A stretch of DNA of 64,000 nucleotides from Hyphomicrobiales bacterium (GCA_900473185.1 UCKU01000007.1:20118-84117); one strand, 5' to 3'. Counted from the first letter of the stretch, positions 52,505 to 61,927 are shown. Made by a program: numbers and translations. The notes: generated by a model not told the origin, from the sequence alone.

Positions 52505-53476
52505 ATGGACCAAACACTTGGCGGAATGCACGCAGATCATCTTAGGCTGCTGGAGATTTTCCATCCATACGCCTACAAAAAGATGGCCCACGCATACTTT
52601 TCGCAGTCGCGGTTTGTTCATTACACAAGCGCGGACACAGCACTTCGTATCATCCAGGGCGAGCAGGTGTGGATGCGAAAATCGACCTGCATGAACGATT
52701 TCATGGAAATCGATTATGGGCTCGACTGTCTCCTCGAAGCATACAAAAGATCGAAAGATCGCTTTCAAGCGATCTATGACGGCATGTTCCCCGGGATCAC
52801 TCAAAAGCTCCAAGATCGCTTCAACGGATGGATCCCGAATTTCCGGAACGACACATATATTTCCTGCATTTCCGAGCATGACCGGAAGGAGGATAAGATC
52901 GGTCGTTTGTCGATGTGGCGCGCGTATGGTGGCGCAGCAGGCGTTGCGATCGTCTTGAAGAGCCACCCGTTGATCAATCCGACTGATGCACTGAGAGCGT
53001 ACACTTCGCCCGTTGCCTATCTAAGCAAAGATCAGTTCATTGCCGAGTTTGAGATTTTTCTCGACGGCATTGAGCGAAATGCCGAGCTGGTTAAACATCT
53101 GGGAGAGGAGGGCATTATCGATTGGATGTTCGAGGTTTTCCGCATGGCGATGCTTTGCAACAAGCATCCAGGCTTCGCGGAAGAGCAAGAATGGCGGATA
53201 ATTTACAGTCCGACATTTATGGCGTCCCAACGGATCAAGCCCGATATTGTTTCGATCGGCGGCGTTCCTCAAAAGATCTACAAAATCCCGCTAAAAAACG
53301 AACCAGAAGAAAACCTCGTTGGGATCAAGGTGCCCGAAATCATTGATTCGATCATTGTCGGGCCAACGCAATTCCCTGTCGAAATAAGGGAGGCGCTGGT
53401 TGAAGTGCTCTCAATCAAGGGTATGCAGGACGCAGCGAACAAGGTCGTGATTTCGGATATTCCGCTTCGCAATTGA
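52505..53476 (+). CDS. DUF2971 protein
   Basis: A 323-residue protein of the DUF2971 type: FVHYTSADTALRIIQGEQVWMRKSTCMNDFMEI near the start and CISEHDRKEDKIGRLSMWRAYGGAAGVAIVL in the middle are the family signature. Biochemical role unknown; such genes turn up in islands and near defence genes. Lower GC than its neighbours, suggesting transfer. Start at ATG 52505 after AGGGG; a TTG two codons earlier is possible. Confidence 0.8.
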   Translation: MDQTLGGMHADHLRLLEIFHPYAYKKMAHAYFSQSRFVHYTSADTALRIIQGEQVWMRKSTCMNDFMEIDYGLDCLLEAYKRSKDRFQAIYDGMFPGITQKLQDRFNGWIPNFRNDTYISCISEHDRKEDKIGRLSMWRAYGGAAGVAIVLKSHPLINPTDALRAYTSPVAYLSKDQFIAEFEIFLDGIERNAELVKHLGEEGIIDWMFEVFRMAMLCNKHPGFAEEQEWRIIYSPTFMASQRIKPDIVSIGGVPQKIYKIPLKNEPEENLVGIKVPEIIDSIIVGPTQFPVEIREALVEVLSIKGMQDAANKVVISDIPLRN

Positions 53477-53683
53477 AGCGCCTAGATGTTGGTTGAACAC
53501 AGGTGGCAGGGCTTGAACTCATGCCCGCACCTTTGCAAACACTATAAGAATTTGGTCGTTCCGCAGAGATGTGCGGCGCATTCTGGGGCCAATTTTGATG
53601 CTCAATATGCGGTCACTTTATCAAACCACCCGCTATCCTGCCGTTCTATTGACCGCCCTTGCCTCAAAGCGCATCCTCATCCA

Positions 53684-53920
53684 ATGAGCGACGTCTTCCC
53701 GCCCGACATCCCCCGCAACGATCCGGATAGGTTCATCCGATGCCAGGAGGCGATGCACATCGGTTTTGCGGCGTTCGTTGATCGCGCCGTCGCAGCGGGA
53801 TGGAACGCCGACGAGGTTCTGACCGCCATCATTGAACTCGCCGACAATCACGCCCTCATGCTGGCTTCAAACGCGGATCTGGATGGAGCCCTCGACGTCC
53901 TGAGACGCGGCGGCAAGTGA
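53684..53920 (+). CDS. Small conserved rhizobial-type protein
   Basis: A 78-residue acidic helical protein: start MSDVFPPDIPRNDPDRFIRC, then AFVDRAVAAGWNADEVLTAI and ADNHALMLASNADL. It resembles short rhizobial proteins of unknown role that I recall only by pattern. Ribosome site weak. Confidence 0.68.
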   Translation: MSDVFPPDIPRNDPDRFIRCQEAMHIGFAAFVDRAVAAGWNADEVLTAIIELADNHALMLASNADLDGALDVLRRGGK

Positions 53921-54055
53921 TCGCTATCACAATAGCGCAGGATACCGGATCTCCGGCACCTTTGAAGCCATGGCCTGCTTTGATGGCACCTCAACCTGAG
54001 GAATTCATCCCATTGAACCGATCACCGAGAGCGGTAGCGACCACCAGGCGCCCCT

Positions 54056-56656
54056 CTACCATTTCACGCTGAACCCGACCTTGGCTCCGAAGGCGTTGCT
54101 GTCGCCGAAGTACTCCAGGCTGGTGCGGGCAAAGGCTTCGCCGTTGACGGCATAGCGGTCGTCCGCCCAACTGAGCGAGCCGCCCATGCCAAGGCCGCCC
54201 CAGAGCGCCTGGTTCTCGCTGACGAGGCTGGTCCCGGAGACATCGACATCCGAGCCGTCGAGGAAATCGTAATAGAGATTGGCGATGCCGTAGAGCTTCG
54301 AGCGGCTGGTCCTTCCGGAGCCATCCTTCCAGTCGTTGTCATAATCGGCCGAGATACCGAGACGGCCGGTCAGGCTGTCGCCGTCGTCGAGCGATGTGGC
54401 GGCGCCATATTGATCGGTGAAGTCGTCGAAACGCACGGAGGAATAAGCAAGCTGCGCCTGCGGCGTCAGCGACCATCGGTTGGTCAGCGCGATCTTCTGG
54501 CCGGCTTCGACGCTGAGCCCGTAGCCAAAGCCGTCATTGTCGTCGGCCAGCGTGGTGTGAAGCGTCGAGGATTTGAGATCACTGCTGTACCAGGTCACGC
54601 CAGCCTGCGTGTCGATGTAGAAGCCGCTGTTGCCGTACCAGGTCAAGGTGCCGTCGAAGCCGTAGCCTGTGGTGTCGATGTCGCCCTTGCCGAAGCGCGA
54701 AGAGACCTCTGCGGAAGCCGTATCGACATGAAAGCTGAGCCCGCCGATCAGCACGCCCGCCCCGCTTTCATGCAGCATTCCGTCGACGCCCGCCTGCAGC
54801 GTCCAGCTGTCAACGTCATATTCGGTGCCCGTCGTCGAGCTTTCCGGCTCGAAATGCGAGTGACTTCCATCGATGCGGGTCCAGATCGCCTTGGAAGGGT
54901 CGTTCTGGTCGGCGTCGGCGGAGTGGCCACCGTCCACCTCGCGGCCGCCGGTGCGCTGGCGCAGCGTGCCGAATTCGTTGAGGCTCTGCAGCACGCCGGC
55001 ATAGGCCTCGTAGAGCGGCACGGCAGGCGCATAGAGTGGCCCGGTCGCGGTGCCCGCGGGAGCGAGCAAGGCTGAGCGCAGATACCAGTCGCCATCGGCA
55101 GGCGTGCTGACGCCACCTTGGTAAAGTCGATAGGCATAGGCGCCGGCGACCACGGCCTGATCGCCCTCGAACATATAGTCGCCGAGCAGCGAGAAGGTGC
55201 CGGCCGACGCGCCGCCGACATCGACGATCTTGATGCCTTCGACGGTTTGTCCGCCGCCGCCTCCGAGGTTGGTCACCTTGACATCGGTGGTGCCTGATGT
55301 GTTGCCGGTGACGACGAGGCGGTCGGACGGCGAGGTATCGCCACCGAGCACGGACTCGATCTCAAGCGTGCCGCCGTTGCCGGCATAGTCGCCTGCAATC
55401 GTCAGCGTGCCGATCGAATTGCCCGGCGCCACCACGCCGCCATTGGTCACATCGCCGAAGATCGTGCCGACGCCGCCGAGAATGCCGGCTCCCAAGGTCG
55501 TGACCGGGCTCGTGATCGAGCCGTTAACGGCGAGCCTGCCACCGCTCACCGTCGTGGCGCCAGTATAGGTGTTGACCCCGGCCAGCGTCTGTCTGCCGCC
55601 GGTGACCGTCAGCCCGCCCGTGCCGGAGATGGCGCCTGTGAAGGTGTCGTTGGCGTTGGCGATCGTCAGGGGTTGCGCCCCGAGCAGCACGCGGCCGCTG
55701 CCGGCCAGGCGCTGGATGGTCGGGGCCGCTGCCCCCGAAACGTCAAGAGTGCCATCCGCGACAACCCGGCTGGAATTGGCGATGGCGCCGGCGCCGGAAA
55801 GGGCGAGGCTGCTGCCGAAGTCGATCTGCGTCTCGCCGGTATAGATGCTGTTCGCCAGCAGGCTGAAGACACCGCCACCGGTGACGGTCAGGCCGCCCAC
55901 GCCGGTGAACCCGGACGTCGCGTCGGTTCCCACAGCAAAGCCGGCGGTATCGATCGTCAGCCCGCCGGCGCGCAGATTGAGTTCGGTGCCGGAAAATCCG
56001 TTGATGAACGTCGCATTAGCGGCAGTCGCGCGCAGGATGCCATCGTTGAAATTGGCCTGGCTTGCGCCGGGGCCGCCCCGCAAAGTTTGAGCCTGCAGCG
56101 TGCCGCCGCCGGTGATGTTGAGCGTGCCGGAAGATCCGGCGAAGAAACCCACGGTCGTGGTTGTCGCGTTGACTTGCCCGAGGTTCTGTATGTTGAGCGT
56201 GCCTGCGCCTTGAAAGCCGAGTATAAGAGATCCGACCGTGTTCCAATGCGATCCCGGTCCTGTCACCGTGACGATGCCAATGCCTGTAGTCGAAATTCCC
56301 AGCCGTGCTTGGCCCGTGCTTGTCAGGGTGCTGCCATTCTGGATCGTCAGAACCCCGGGCACCGTACCGGATTGGCCCACGCCTGTGATCCCCACCGAGA
56401 CGCTGACCGGCCCGGTGACGCCGACGACGGTCGGCCTCTGCGATGGTGTGGGCGACTCACTAATGGTTACGGGCTGACCGGCGACGGGCGCGACACCGCT
56501 CGACCAGTTGCTCGCGTCTGTCCAATCACTGCTTGTTGCTCCGGTCCAAAAATCGGTGGTTTGGGCCGAGGCCGTTCCGGCGGACAGGGCAATAAGCACC
56601 ACCACAAAGATACCTGGAAGAAGCTTCCTGACCCTGTGAAACACATCGCCCGCCAT
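54056..56656 (-). CDS. Autotransporter (type Va secretion)
   Basis: Protein of 866 residues. Signal peptide (cleavage about TASAQ, residue 31), passenger beta helix rich in Gly/Thr with PATR-like repeats (FTGAISGTGGLTVTGGRQTL, NTYTGATTVSGGRLAVNGSI), and a C-terminal 12-strand barrel from about residue 590, ending in an aromatic residue (SVKW). Adhesin or surface protein; no protease motif was seen. Confidence 0.9.
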   Translation of the reverse strand: MAGDVFHRVRKLLPGIFVVVLIALSAGTASAQTTDFWTGATSSDWTDASNWSSGVAPVAGQPVTISESPTPSQRPTVVGVTGPVSVSVGITGVGQSGTVPGVLTIQNGSTLTSTGQARLGISTTGIGIVTVTGPGSHWNTVGSLILGFQGAGTLNIQNLGQVNATTTTVGFFAGSSGTLNITGGGTLQAQTLRGGPGASQANFNDGILRATAANATFINGFSGTELNLRAGGLTIDTAGFAVGTDATSGFTGVGGLTVTGGGVFSLLANSIYTGETQIDFGSSLALSGAGAIANSSRVVADGTLDVSGAAAPTIQRLAGSGRVLLGAQPLTIANANDTFTGAISGTGGLTVTGGRQTLAGVNTYTGATTVSGGRLAVNGSITSPVTTLGAGILGGVGTIFGDVTNGGVVAPGNSIGTLTIAGDYAGNGGTLEIESVLGGDTSPSDRLVVTGNTSGTTDVKVTNLGGGGGQTVEGIKIVDVGGASAGTFSLLGDYMFEGDQAVVAGAYAYRLYQGGVSTPADGDWYLRSALLAPAGTATGPLYAPAVPLYEAYAGVLQSLNEFGTLRQRTGGREVDGGHSADADQNDPSKAIWTRIDGSHSHFEPESSTTGTEYDVDSWTLQAGVDGMLHESGAGVLIGGLSFHVDTASAEVSSRFGKGDIDTTGYGFDGTLTWYGNSGFYIDTQAGVTWYSSDLKSSTLHTTLADDNDGFGYGLSVEAGQKIALTNRWSLTPQAQLAYSSVRFDDFTDQYGAATSLDDGDSLTGRLGISADYDNDWKDGSGRTSRSKLYGIANLYYDFLDGSDVDVSGTSLVSENQALWGGLGMGGSLSWADDRYAVNGEAFARTSLEYFGDSNAFGAKVGFSVKW

Positions 56657-57049
56657 AGCTCAGCCCCTCTGCCAAATGCTCTTCCTGATTGACTTTAGCC
56701 TTAATTCAATCGAGCCTGACAACCAAGTCGCGAAAAAATTGACGGTTGTTAGGAAATTGCCACAGCTGCTGGCGAAGGCGCGCGCCCTCCCTGAAGAAGT
56801 TGTGATGACTTCCTTGACCTCTTTGCTATTCCCCCGCCGGCGATGGCAAGGCGCCCGCATGTTCACCCAGTCCTTGTATGCATGCGATAGAGATTAAACA
56901 TCGAACTCTGCCTCTCACGGTTACCTGGAGAGTTCCGTTTCACGCTCCGCTTTGTCTAGCCAACGTGCGTGATTCGGTTCGGCCCTGACTCCTCGCAAAA
57001 TGAGAACATAGTGAGAACATGTAAGACGCACTGCGAAAGGATGACGGCA
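56657..57049. other. Gap upstream of the autotransporter
   Basis: 393 bases between divergent genes, with A/T-rich stretches near 56690-56760 that may hold the autotransporter promoter. No gene, RNA or clear hairpin seen. Confidence 0.5.
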
Positions 57050-57421
57050 ATGATCACAATGCCGAACGATAAGTCGTGGGAAGACGGCGGCTCAATTCCA
57101 TCAGGAACCTACTGGACCCCTCCGGTTGCCGTAAGCGTCGACGAGCTCGACCCTCTGGTTCAGAATGCGATGGAACTGCGCCTTGATGCTGCCGGACGCG
57201 AAAAGCTTTACGACATCTATGTAGCCGGCGCTTGTGACATGGCGTCCTGCGCCCCGGTCGGCCAATTCACTGTCGCTGTCGATAAGAGAAACGGCCACGC
57301 GCGCGGAATTTTCAGTGGCGAGAGCCTCGGGAAGCCGGCCCAGCTGTCCTTCAGGGGCGATATCGATAACGCCTTTGTGGACCTGTACAACATATCCCGT
57401 GACCAGGGATATCTCATCTGA
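57050..57421 (+). CDS. Unknown small protein
   Basis: A 123-residue soluble protein. The middle reads LRLDAAGREKLYDIYVAGACDMASCAPVG (two Cys), and the end is FVDLYNISRDQGYLI. AAAGG lies nine bases before this ATG; longer starts are possible. First of a chain of short genes. Confidence 0.5.
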   Translation: MITMPNDKSWEDGGSIPSGTYWTPPVAVSVDELDPLVQNAMELRLDAAGREKLYDIYVAGACDMASCAPVGQFTVAVDKRNGHARGIFSGESLGKPAQLSFRGDIDNAFVDLYNISRDQGYLI

Positions 57422-57534
57422 TCTTGAGTTCGCCCATTCGGGCGGATGGGCCGCGCGGTGACCTCCTTGTTTCGACACCAACGAGCGCTGCGCGGCCCTC
57501 AATCATTTCTCGCAACATCATCCCAAAGAAACAT

Positions 57535-57648
57535 ATGAGACGTTTTGACGAGATCCGCCTGCCGAACAAGCAGGTCGTGCGCTGGCGCCTTGTCGATCAC
57601 GAAAACCGCTGGGAGATTGCGGCCTACCGCCGGGCAACGAGCTTCTGA
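57535..57648 (+). CDS. Possible 37-residue protein
   Basis: MRRFDEIRLPNKQVVRWRLV continues to a stop after 37 codons. Codon use looks coding, ribosome site weak. The next frame starts in its stop (TGATG). Confidence 0.35.
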   Translation: MRRFDEIRLPNKQVVRWRLVDHENRWEIAAYRRATSF

Positions 57649-57794
57649 TGTCTGTAACTGGCGAGCCGATCCAGCGATGGTCCGCAGGCGGCCCGAGCAC
57701 CGATGAGTTCAGCGAAGCTCTTGGGATGGTCGTGATGAGCGCTTCGCTCAGGGTCCAGAGCGATCGGCTCAATGGCCGCCGGAACTTTCATTGA
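57648..57794 (+). CDS. Possible 48-residue protein
   Basis: Starts MSVTGEPIQRWSAGG, overlaps the previous stop by one base and the next gene by 23 bases. Supported by the chain of overlaps more than by similarity. Confidence 0.33.
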   Translation: MSVTGEPIQRWSAGGPSTDEFSEALGMVVMSASLRVQSDRLNGRRNFH

Positions 57795-58095
57795 AGGTCC
57801 CTACCAACCCCTCTACAATTGGCGCCGGACGCAGATCGACGAGAACGATCCTCCGAGCGATGACGACTGGATGGGGTGGGATGGAGATGTACCGCTCGGT
57901 CGGATCACAAAGCAGTTACACGGCCTGATGAAGGACCGTTGGATGTGGTCTGCTCACGACCCTCACACGAGGAAACGTCTATTGCCGCATCAGGGCTACG
58001 AAGCCAATGGCCGAGAGGCCATGCGGATGGTGGAAGAATATTACCACCGGCTGACGAGATATACCGGAATGCGGGGAAGTCGTGATGAGCAATGA
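57772..58095 (+). CDS. Unknown 107-residue protein
   Basis: Acidic, Trp-rich soluble protein (NWRRTQIDENDPPSDDDWMG near residue 16; EEYYHRLTRYTGM at the end). Not recognised. Overlaps the next gene by 11 bases. Confidence 0.5.
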   Translation: MAAGTFIEGPYQPLYNWRRTQIDENDPPSDDDWMGWDGDVPLGRITKQLHGLMKDRWMWSAHDPHTRKRLLPHQGYEANGREAMRMVEEYYHRLTRYTGMRGSRDEQ

Positions 58096-58291
58096 AGGGC
58101 ACAGCAGCGCGCCAGGTGCCAATGTGATTGTAGAGCACTATTGCGACCTCGAAGGGGCCGACAGATCGAGGTGCCCGAAATGGGGATGCTACGGCTTCGA
58201 GGAGAGTAAGGCGATCACGCTCTCGTATGGCAGGGAGCACCAGCCATCGAATTATCGCGGCTGGCGGGCGCTCGGGTCTGGCCAGCAATGA
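58085..58291 (+). CDS. Unknown 68-residue protein
   Basis: Contains CDLEGADRSRCPKWGCYGF (three Cys) and resembles small phage or plasmid proteins. Its stop overlaps the start of the nuclease-like gene (ATGA), so they were once translated together. Confidence 0.5.
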   Translation: MSNEGHSSAPGANVIVEHYCDLEGADRSRCPKWGCYGFEESKAITLSYGREHQPSNYRGWRALGSGQQ

Positions 58292-58662
58292 TAACAGCTA
58301 TCTTGATGTGCGGCAGTCTGACGGCTGTCGATGGCGACACCGTACGCTGAGATGGGCAGCTCATGCGGTTATTGGGAGGAGGAGTGCCGTTCCAGTTGGG
58401 CATTGACACCCCGGAGATCGGATCGCACGCGAAATGCATCAAGGAACGGAAGCTGGCGCTGATCGCCAAGGGAAGGCTGAACGAGCTTTTGGACGAGCGC
58501 GGTCTACGGATCGAAATCAAAGGCTACGACAACACGCCGAAGCATAGGCCGCTCGTCAACATCTACCGAACGGATGGGAAGGAGATCGGGGTCACGCTAC
58601 TTGAGGAGGGTTTTGCGCGGGAGTGGCGGCCGCACCACAGGAATGATTGGTGCGCGGACTAA
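58288..58662 (+). pseudogene. Staphylococcal-nuclease-like gene broken by TGA
   Basis: The reading frame gives LTAVDGDTVR (SNase start), an in-frame TGA at 58348-58350, then DGQLMRLLG, GIDTPEIGSHAKC, and LLEEGFAREWRPHHRNDWC, as in rhizobial thermonuclease-like proteins. One nonsense codon therefore separates 20 N-terminal residues from the rest. A restart at ATG 58363 would lose the first strand and its conserved Asp. Confidence 0.72.
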
Positions 58663-58717
58663 AGCCTAAGGGAACCGCACCAGGCCGACGAAACCAGATG
58701 ATGTTACCCGCCGGCAC

Positions 58718-59323
58718 TTACCCGCCGGCACTATCTTCCACATTTGATCCGTCGGCCTTTGGAAGACCAGCTGTCTCGATCAGCGCCCAAATGAGTAAAA
58801 ACACCGCGACCAGCGCAGGAACGCCCAAAAGCATACAAAAATAAATCACCAGTGGAAGGTCATGAATTCCTATGAATAGTTCCTGCGCAGCACACTTATC
58901 CGCCATGTAATCTTTGAAATGTTCACACTTGCCGGCGTCAGGGAATAAATAGAAAGCCCCGTCCAAAACGAGCAGGAAGCCAATGAAGACGGCCATGCCG
59001 CGAAGTAGTTTTCCGTCTGCGCGCCTCCTAAGTGGCCGCTCCGGTTTCTTTTTTTTAACCGACCAGAGCAACTTGGCCAACAGGAAGCACGCCACCGTGC
59101 CGAGAAACTGGGCAAGCATAATCACAAAAAAAAGGTTGAAAGCGGGTTTGACGATGTGGGCAGTAAGTGCGGCCAGAAATGCCACCACCCCCAGTGTTGA
59201 AACTGCGGACACCCACGTAAGCCCGTCCCGCGTCACAATCGCACGGGAGAGCCCATATGACGCCCAGGCGGCCATGGCTATTGGGACGGGACCGATGGGC
59301 CAAGGAAACGATAGATCAAGCAT
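58718..59323 (-). CDS. Membrane protein of unknown function
   Basis: A 201-residue protein with about five helices and a basic loop (VKKKKPERPLRRRADGK, near 95). The ATG at 59323 is preferred over a TTG seven codons upstream. Its last codons lie over a short direct repeat (CCCGCCGGCACT, twice near 58709-58733). Not recognised. Confidence 0.6.
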   Translation of the reverse strand: MLDLSFPWPIGPVPIAMAAWASYGLSRAIVTRDGLTWVSAVSTLGVVAFLAALTAHIVKPAFNLFFVIMLAQFLGTVACFLLAKLLWSVKKKKPERPLRRRADGKLLRGMAVFIGFLLVLDGAFYLFPDAGKCEHFKDYMADKCAAQELFIGIHDLPLVIYFCMLLGVPALVAVFLLIWALIETAGLPKADGSNVEDSAGG

Positions 59324-59798
59324 GAAGCGACTATGCCTGATCAAATGCGTTACTCAACCGAATAGTGGGCCAGATACAAACAGGACTCGTGTTCGTGCCG
59401 CGGCTGCGAGGCGCGCCTAGTCGATATTCAGCCAATGCCGAACGGCAGGTACCGCCCCGCCATTAATGCGGAACTTTCGGTCACGATGTGCGTTTCACGC
59501 GCGGGTCGCGCGGCGAACCCTTTCTGTGATGATCCCTTCTAAGCCCTGGGGTTCGTTTGCGCGGTCCACCAACTTGCATCTTGGAGTGGCTGAACGAATC
59601 GTGCCGCCCGGAAAGCAGGTAGTATATAGCCGCTACAGGGTAGTTTTTTAATATGTACTGTCGCTTATTTAGCTATACATGATGCATCATAACAATAACG
59701 GGAAATGTTGTGACGAAATCATGATTTTTTCCCACTTGAAAAGCGGGAGAACTGTCTCTAGCTCTACTTCGTTATTGTCGATCGACTAGCGGAACATC
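59324..59798. other. Gap with a decayed C-terminal fragment
   Basis: 475 bases without an intact gene. On the minus strand about 59418-59455 encodes AVPAVRHWLNID plus stop, which closely parallels VVAAIRHWMKIN plus stop at about 60106-60145. The region 59640-59790 is AT-rich and probably promotes the next gene. Confidence 0.45.
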
Positions 59799-60077
59799 AT
59801 GCCGATTATTGAATCAGACCGAACATTGTTCGAACGGGTTTGGGCTGCAGGCGCCAAAGTGGTGAGAGAAAATCGCATTTCTGCGCTGATCGACGTGGCT
59901 CTTGATACCCCCACGTTGGAACAGTACCAGGATGCTCACGGCCAGCGGATGACCGACATGATCAAGGTCGTTCAGCTGGGGATCGCGCAACTTCGCGGCA
60001 GCGCGGACCTCGCCCAATCCGATGAGACGCAGACGCCCGCTCCGCCCGCCCGCCGTTTCGCCAACAGTCGGAACTGA
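59799..60077 (+). CDS. Unknown 92-residue protein
   Basis: Acidic N-terminal half (ESDRTLFERVWAAGAKVV), helical middle, Pro-rich disordered tail. Not recognised. An AT-rich promoter-like segment lies just upstream. Confidence 0.5.
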   Translation: MPIIESDRTLFERVWAAGAKVVRENRISALIDVALDTPTLEQYQDAHGQRMTDMIKVVQLGIAQLRGSADLAQSDETQTPAPPARRFANSRN

Positions 60078-60183
60078 TGTAGTGCTTTATCCGGGCTGAT
60101 CAATTAATCTTCATCCAATGCCGGATGGCAGCTACCACCCGTCGTAGGCCGCATCCGCTTAGACACCATCCGGCGGAGACACC

Positions 60184-60474
60184 ATGACCATGCCCGACAT
60201 GCCCACCCTTCTCGAACACGCCGCCGATCGCGTCGCCGATGTTTCCAGGGCTGATCTGCAGATCTTGCTTCGCCGCGCCGCGTTGCAATTGCGCAACTCC
60301 GGATCGATCGCCTTCGACGACGACATGGAAGAGGCTCTTCGGGATCTGTCTGACGAGTTCGGCAAGACGCGCAATGATACCGTTCGGCTCATCGTGCGGG
60401 AGTGGATGGAGAAGAACACCTATCTGCCGGTGCACATGCTGGACGAAGATGGCGACGTTGATAAGGAAGCCTGA
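60184..60474 (+). CDS. Small helical protein, possible DNA-binding type
   Basis: A 96-residue helical protein with VRLIVREWMEKNTYLP near the end, which recalls ribbon-helix-helix or antitoxin-like proteins but is not decisive. GGAG precedes the ATG (an ATG two codons later also fits). The next gene starts at a TTG directly after its stop. Confidence 0.6.
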   Translation: MTMPDMPTLLEHAADRVADVSRADLQILLRRAALQLRNSGSIAFDDDMEEALRDLSDEFGKTRNDTVRLIVREWMEKNTYLPVHMLDEDGDVDKEA

Positions 60475-60765
60475 TTGAGCGAAGATCGTATTCAGCTTTG
60501 GATTGGCCTGTGCTTCGTGGGCAGTTTTTGCGCCTACTGCTGGTATTGGTACATTAGATCGATCATATTTTATTATAAAAATGGCTTTGATTACAGCGTG
60601 GATTTCGGGCCGAGTATGTCCTCGGATGATGGTGATGAGCTGTCCACGCCGCGACAGAAATTTCTGCTCGGCTGGCCCTTTTCTGTAATTGTGACTTCTG
60701 TGCTGCTGGTATTCGTCGTCCTGGCACTGATCGGCGTTCTCAAGCCTTGCGTCGATTGCGGATAG
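60475..60765 (+). CDS. Two-helix membrane protein starting at TTG
   Basis: A 96-residue protein with helices at about 8-32 and 68-90 and a CVDCG end. The TTG start abuts the previous stop, with AAGGAAG upstream, which makes the two genes an operon. Function unknown. Confidence 0.55.
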   Translation: MSEDRIQLWIGLCFVGSFCAYCWYWYIRSIIFYYKNGFDYSVDFGPSMSSDDGDELSTPRQKFLLGWPFSVIVTSVLLVFVVLALIGVLKPCVDCG

Positions 60766-60973
60766 TAGCGGCAGATGAAAGACGCCGCCAAGGAAGCTCA
60801 TTGCCCCAGGGTCTCCGCGTCCATGGCGGATTGAGTTGCCCCAGGATCTGGGCGGACCGCACAGCCGACTTTAGTGGGGTCAAGGCTTCAATCCCCCGGA
60901 TGCTGAATTAGGCCCCGAAAGGCCCGGACATGCTCCCCCACTTAGCTAAGTGGGTAGGAGTAATGTTGGTAAT

Positions 60974-61366
60974 ATGACCAGTAGCAACTTTAAGATGGAA
61001 GTCCTTTCGGGCCCCGAGCGCCGCCGTCGCTGGAGCACGTCGGAGAAGCTGGCGATCATTCAGGAAACCTACGAGGCGGATGCGACGGTGAGCATCGTCG
61101 CTCGTCGGCACGGCATCCAGCCAAACCAGTTGTTCGCCTGGCGCAAACTGGCGTCCCAAGGGGCGCTGACGGCGACGGCCGCCGAAGAGGAGGTCGTTCC
61201 GGCTTCCGAATATCGGGCACTTCAGGCGCAGGTGAAGGAGTTGCAGCGCCTGTTGGGCAAGAAGACGATGGAAGGCGAAATCCTCAAGGAAGCCCTCGAA
61301 ATCGCCAGCGGCCCAAAAAAACATCTGTTGCGCTCGCTCTCTCTTCCGAGAGGGATTTTGGAATGA
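60974..61366 (+). CDS. IS3-family transposase OrfA (IS2-like)
   Basis: OrfA of 130 residues: HTH ([36 protein letters not shown]), then a leucine-zipper region ([21 protein letters not shown]). It binds the element ends. A run of seven A at 61315-61321 is the expected -1 frameshift site to make the OrfAB transposase; the frames agree with a -1 shift. Confidence 0.85.
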   Translation: MTSSNFKMEVLSGPERRRRWSTSEKLAIIQETYEADATVSIVARRHGIQPNQLFAWRKLASQGALTATAAEEEVVPASEYRALQAQVKELQRLLGKKTMEGEILKEALEIASGPKKHLLRSLSLPRGILE

Positions 61367-61760
61367 AGACCGTCTGTCAAACTCTGGGTGTCGCCCGCTC
61401 GAATATCGCCGCCCGTGCCACAGGCTCCCCTTCCAAAGCCAGAGGACGCCCGCCACTACCTGATCGTGAGCTGGTGGACGACATCAAGGCCGTCATCGCC
61501 GACATGCCCACCTACGGCTATCGGCGTGTCCATGCCATCCTGCGCCGGAATGCCCGCAAACAGGGGCGTTCGTGGCCCAATGCCAAGCGCGTCTACCGAG
61601 TCATGAAACTGCACAACCTGTTGCTTATGCGTCATACCGGAGCGGTCGATGATCGCCTTCACGACGGCCAGGTCGCCGTCGCCCGCTCGAACACCAGATG
61701 GTGCTCCGACGGCTTTGAGATCGGCTGCGACAACAAGGAGAAGGTTCGTGTCGCCTGCGC
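61363..61760 (+). pseudogene. IS3-family transposase OrfB, truncated
   Basis: OrfB starts well ([30 protein letters not shown]) and reaches the first catalytic Asp (NTRWCSDGFEIGCDN), then stops matching near 61760, where the minus strand becomes IS66-like. The second Asp and the Glu are lost, so the element is dead. Confidence 0.8.
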
Positions 61761-61927
61761 CACCGATAAAGCAGATTGGGGGCAACGCCATGGCGGCGAG
61801 CGGTGGACGATACCGTCTCGCCTGGTTCGAAACTCTGCTCAATGATCGTCAGCTTTTGCTCGGTTGTCCACCGCCTGCGGCGAACATCACCCGTCAGCAA
61901 TTCAACGTGTCGATACTCGTTAGACAT
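61761..61927 (-). pseudogene. IS66-family TnpA fragment
   Basis: Minus-strand MSNEYRHVELLTGDVRRRRW, EQKLTIIEQSFEPGETVSST and ARRHGVAPNLLYRWRR are an IS66 orfA N-terminus. It ends at the IS3 junction, so one of the two cut the other. Confidence 0.75.

Noticed and set aside
58348..58350. Selenocysteine at the in-frame TGA of the nuclease-like gene
   Set aside because: No reason for Sec in this family and no SECIS-like hairpin was recognised; a nonsense change is simpler.
52082..60900. Integrated element at tRNA-Val with att repeats
   Set aside because: No integrase gene and no repeat of the tRNA 3' end could be seen, so an att pair cannot be claimed.
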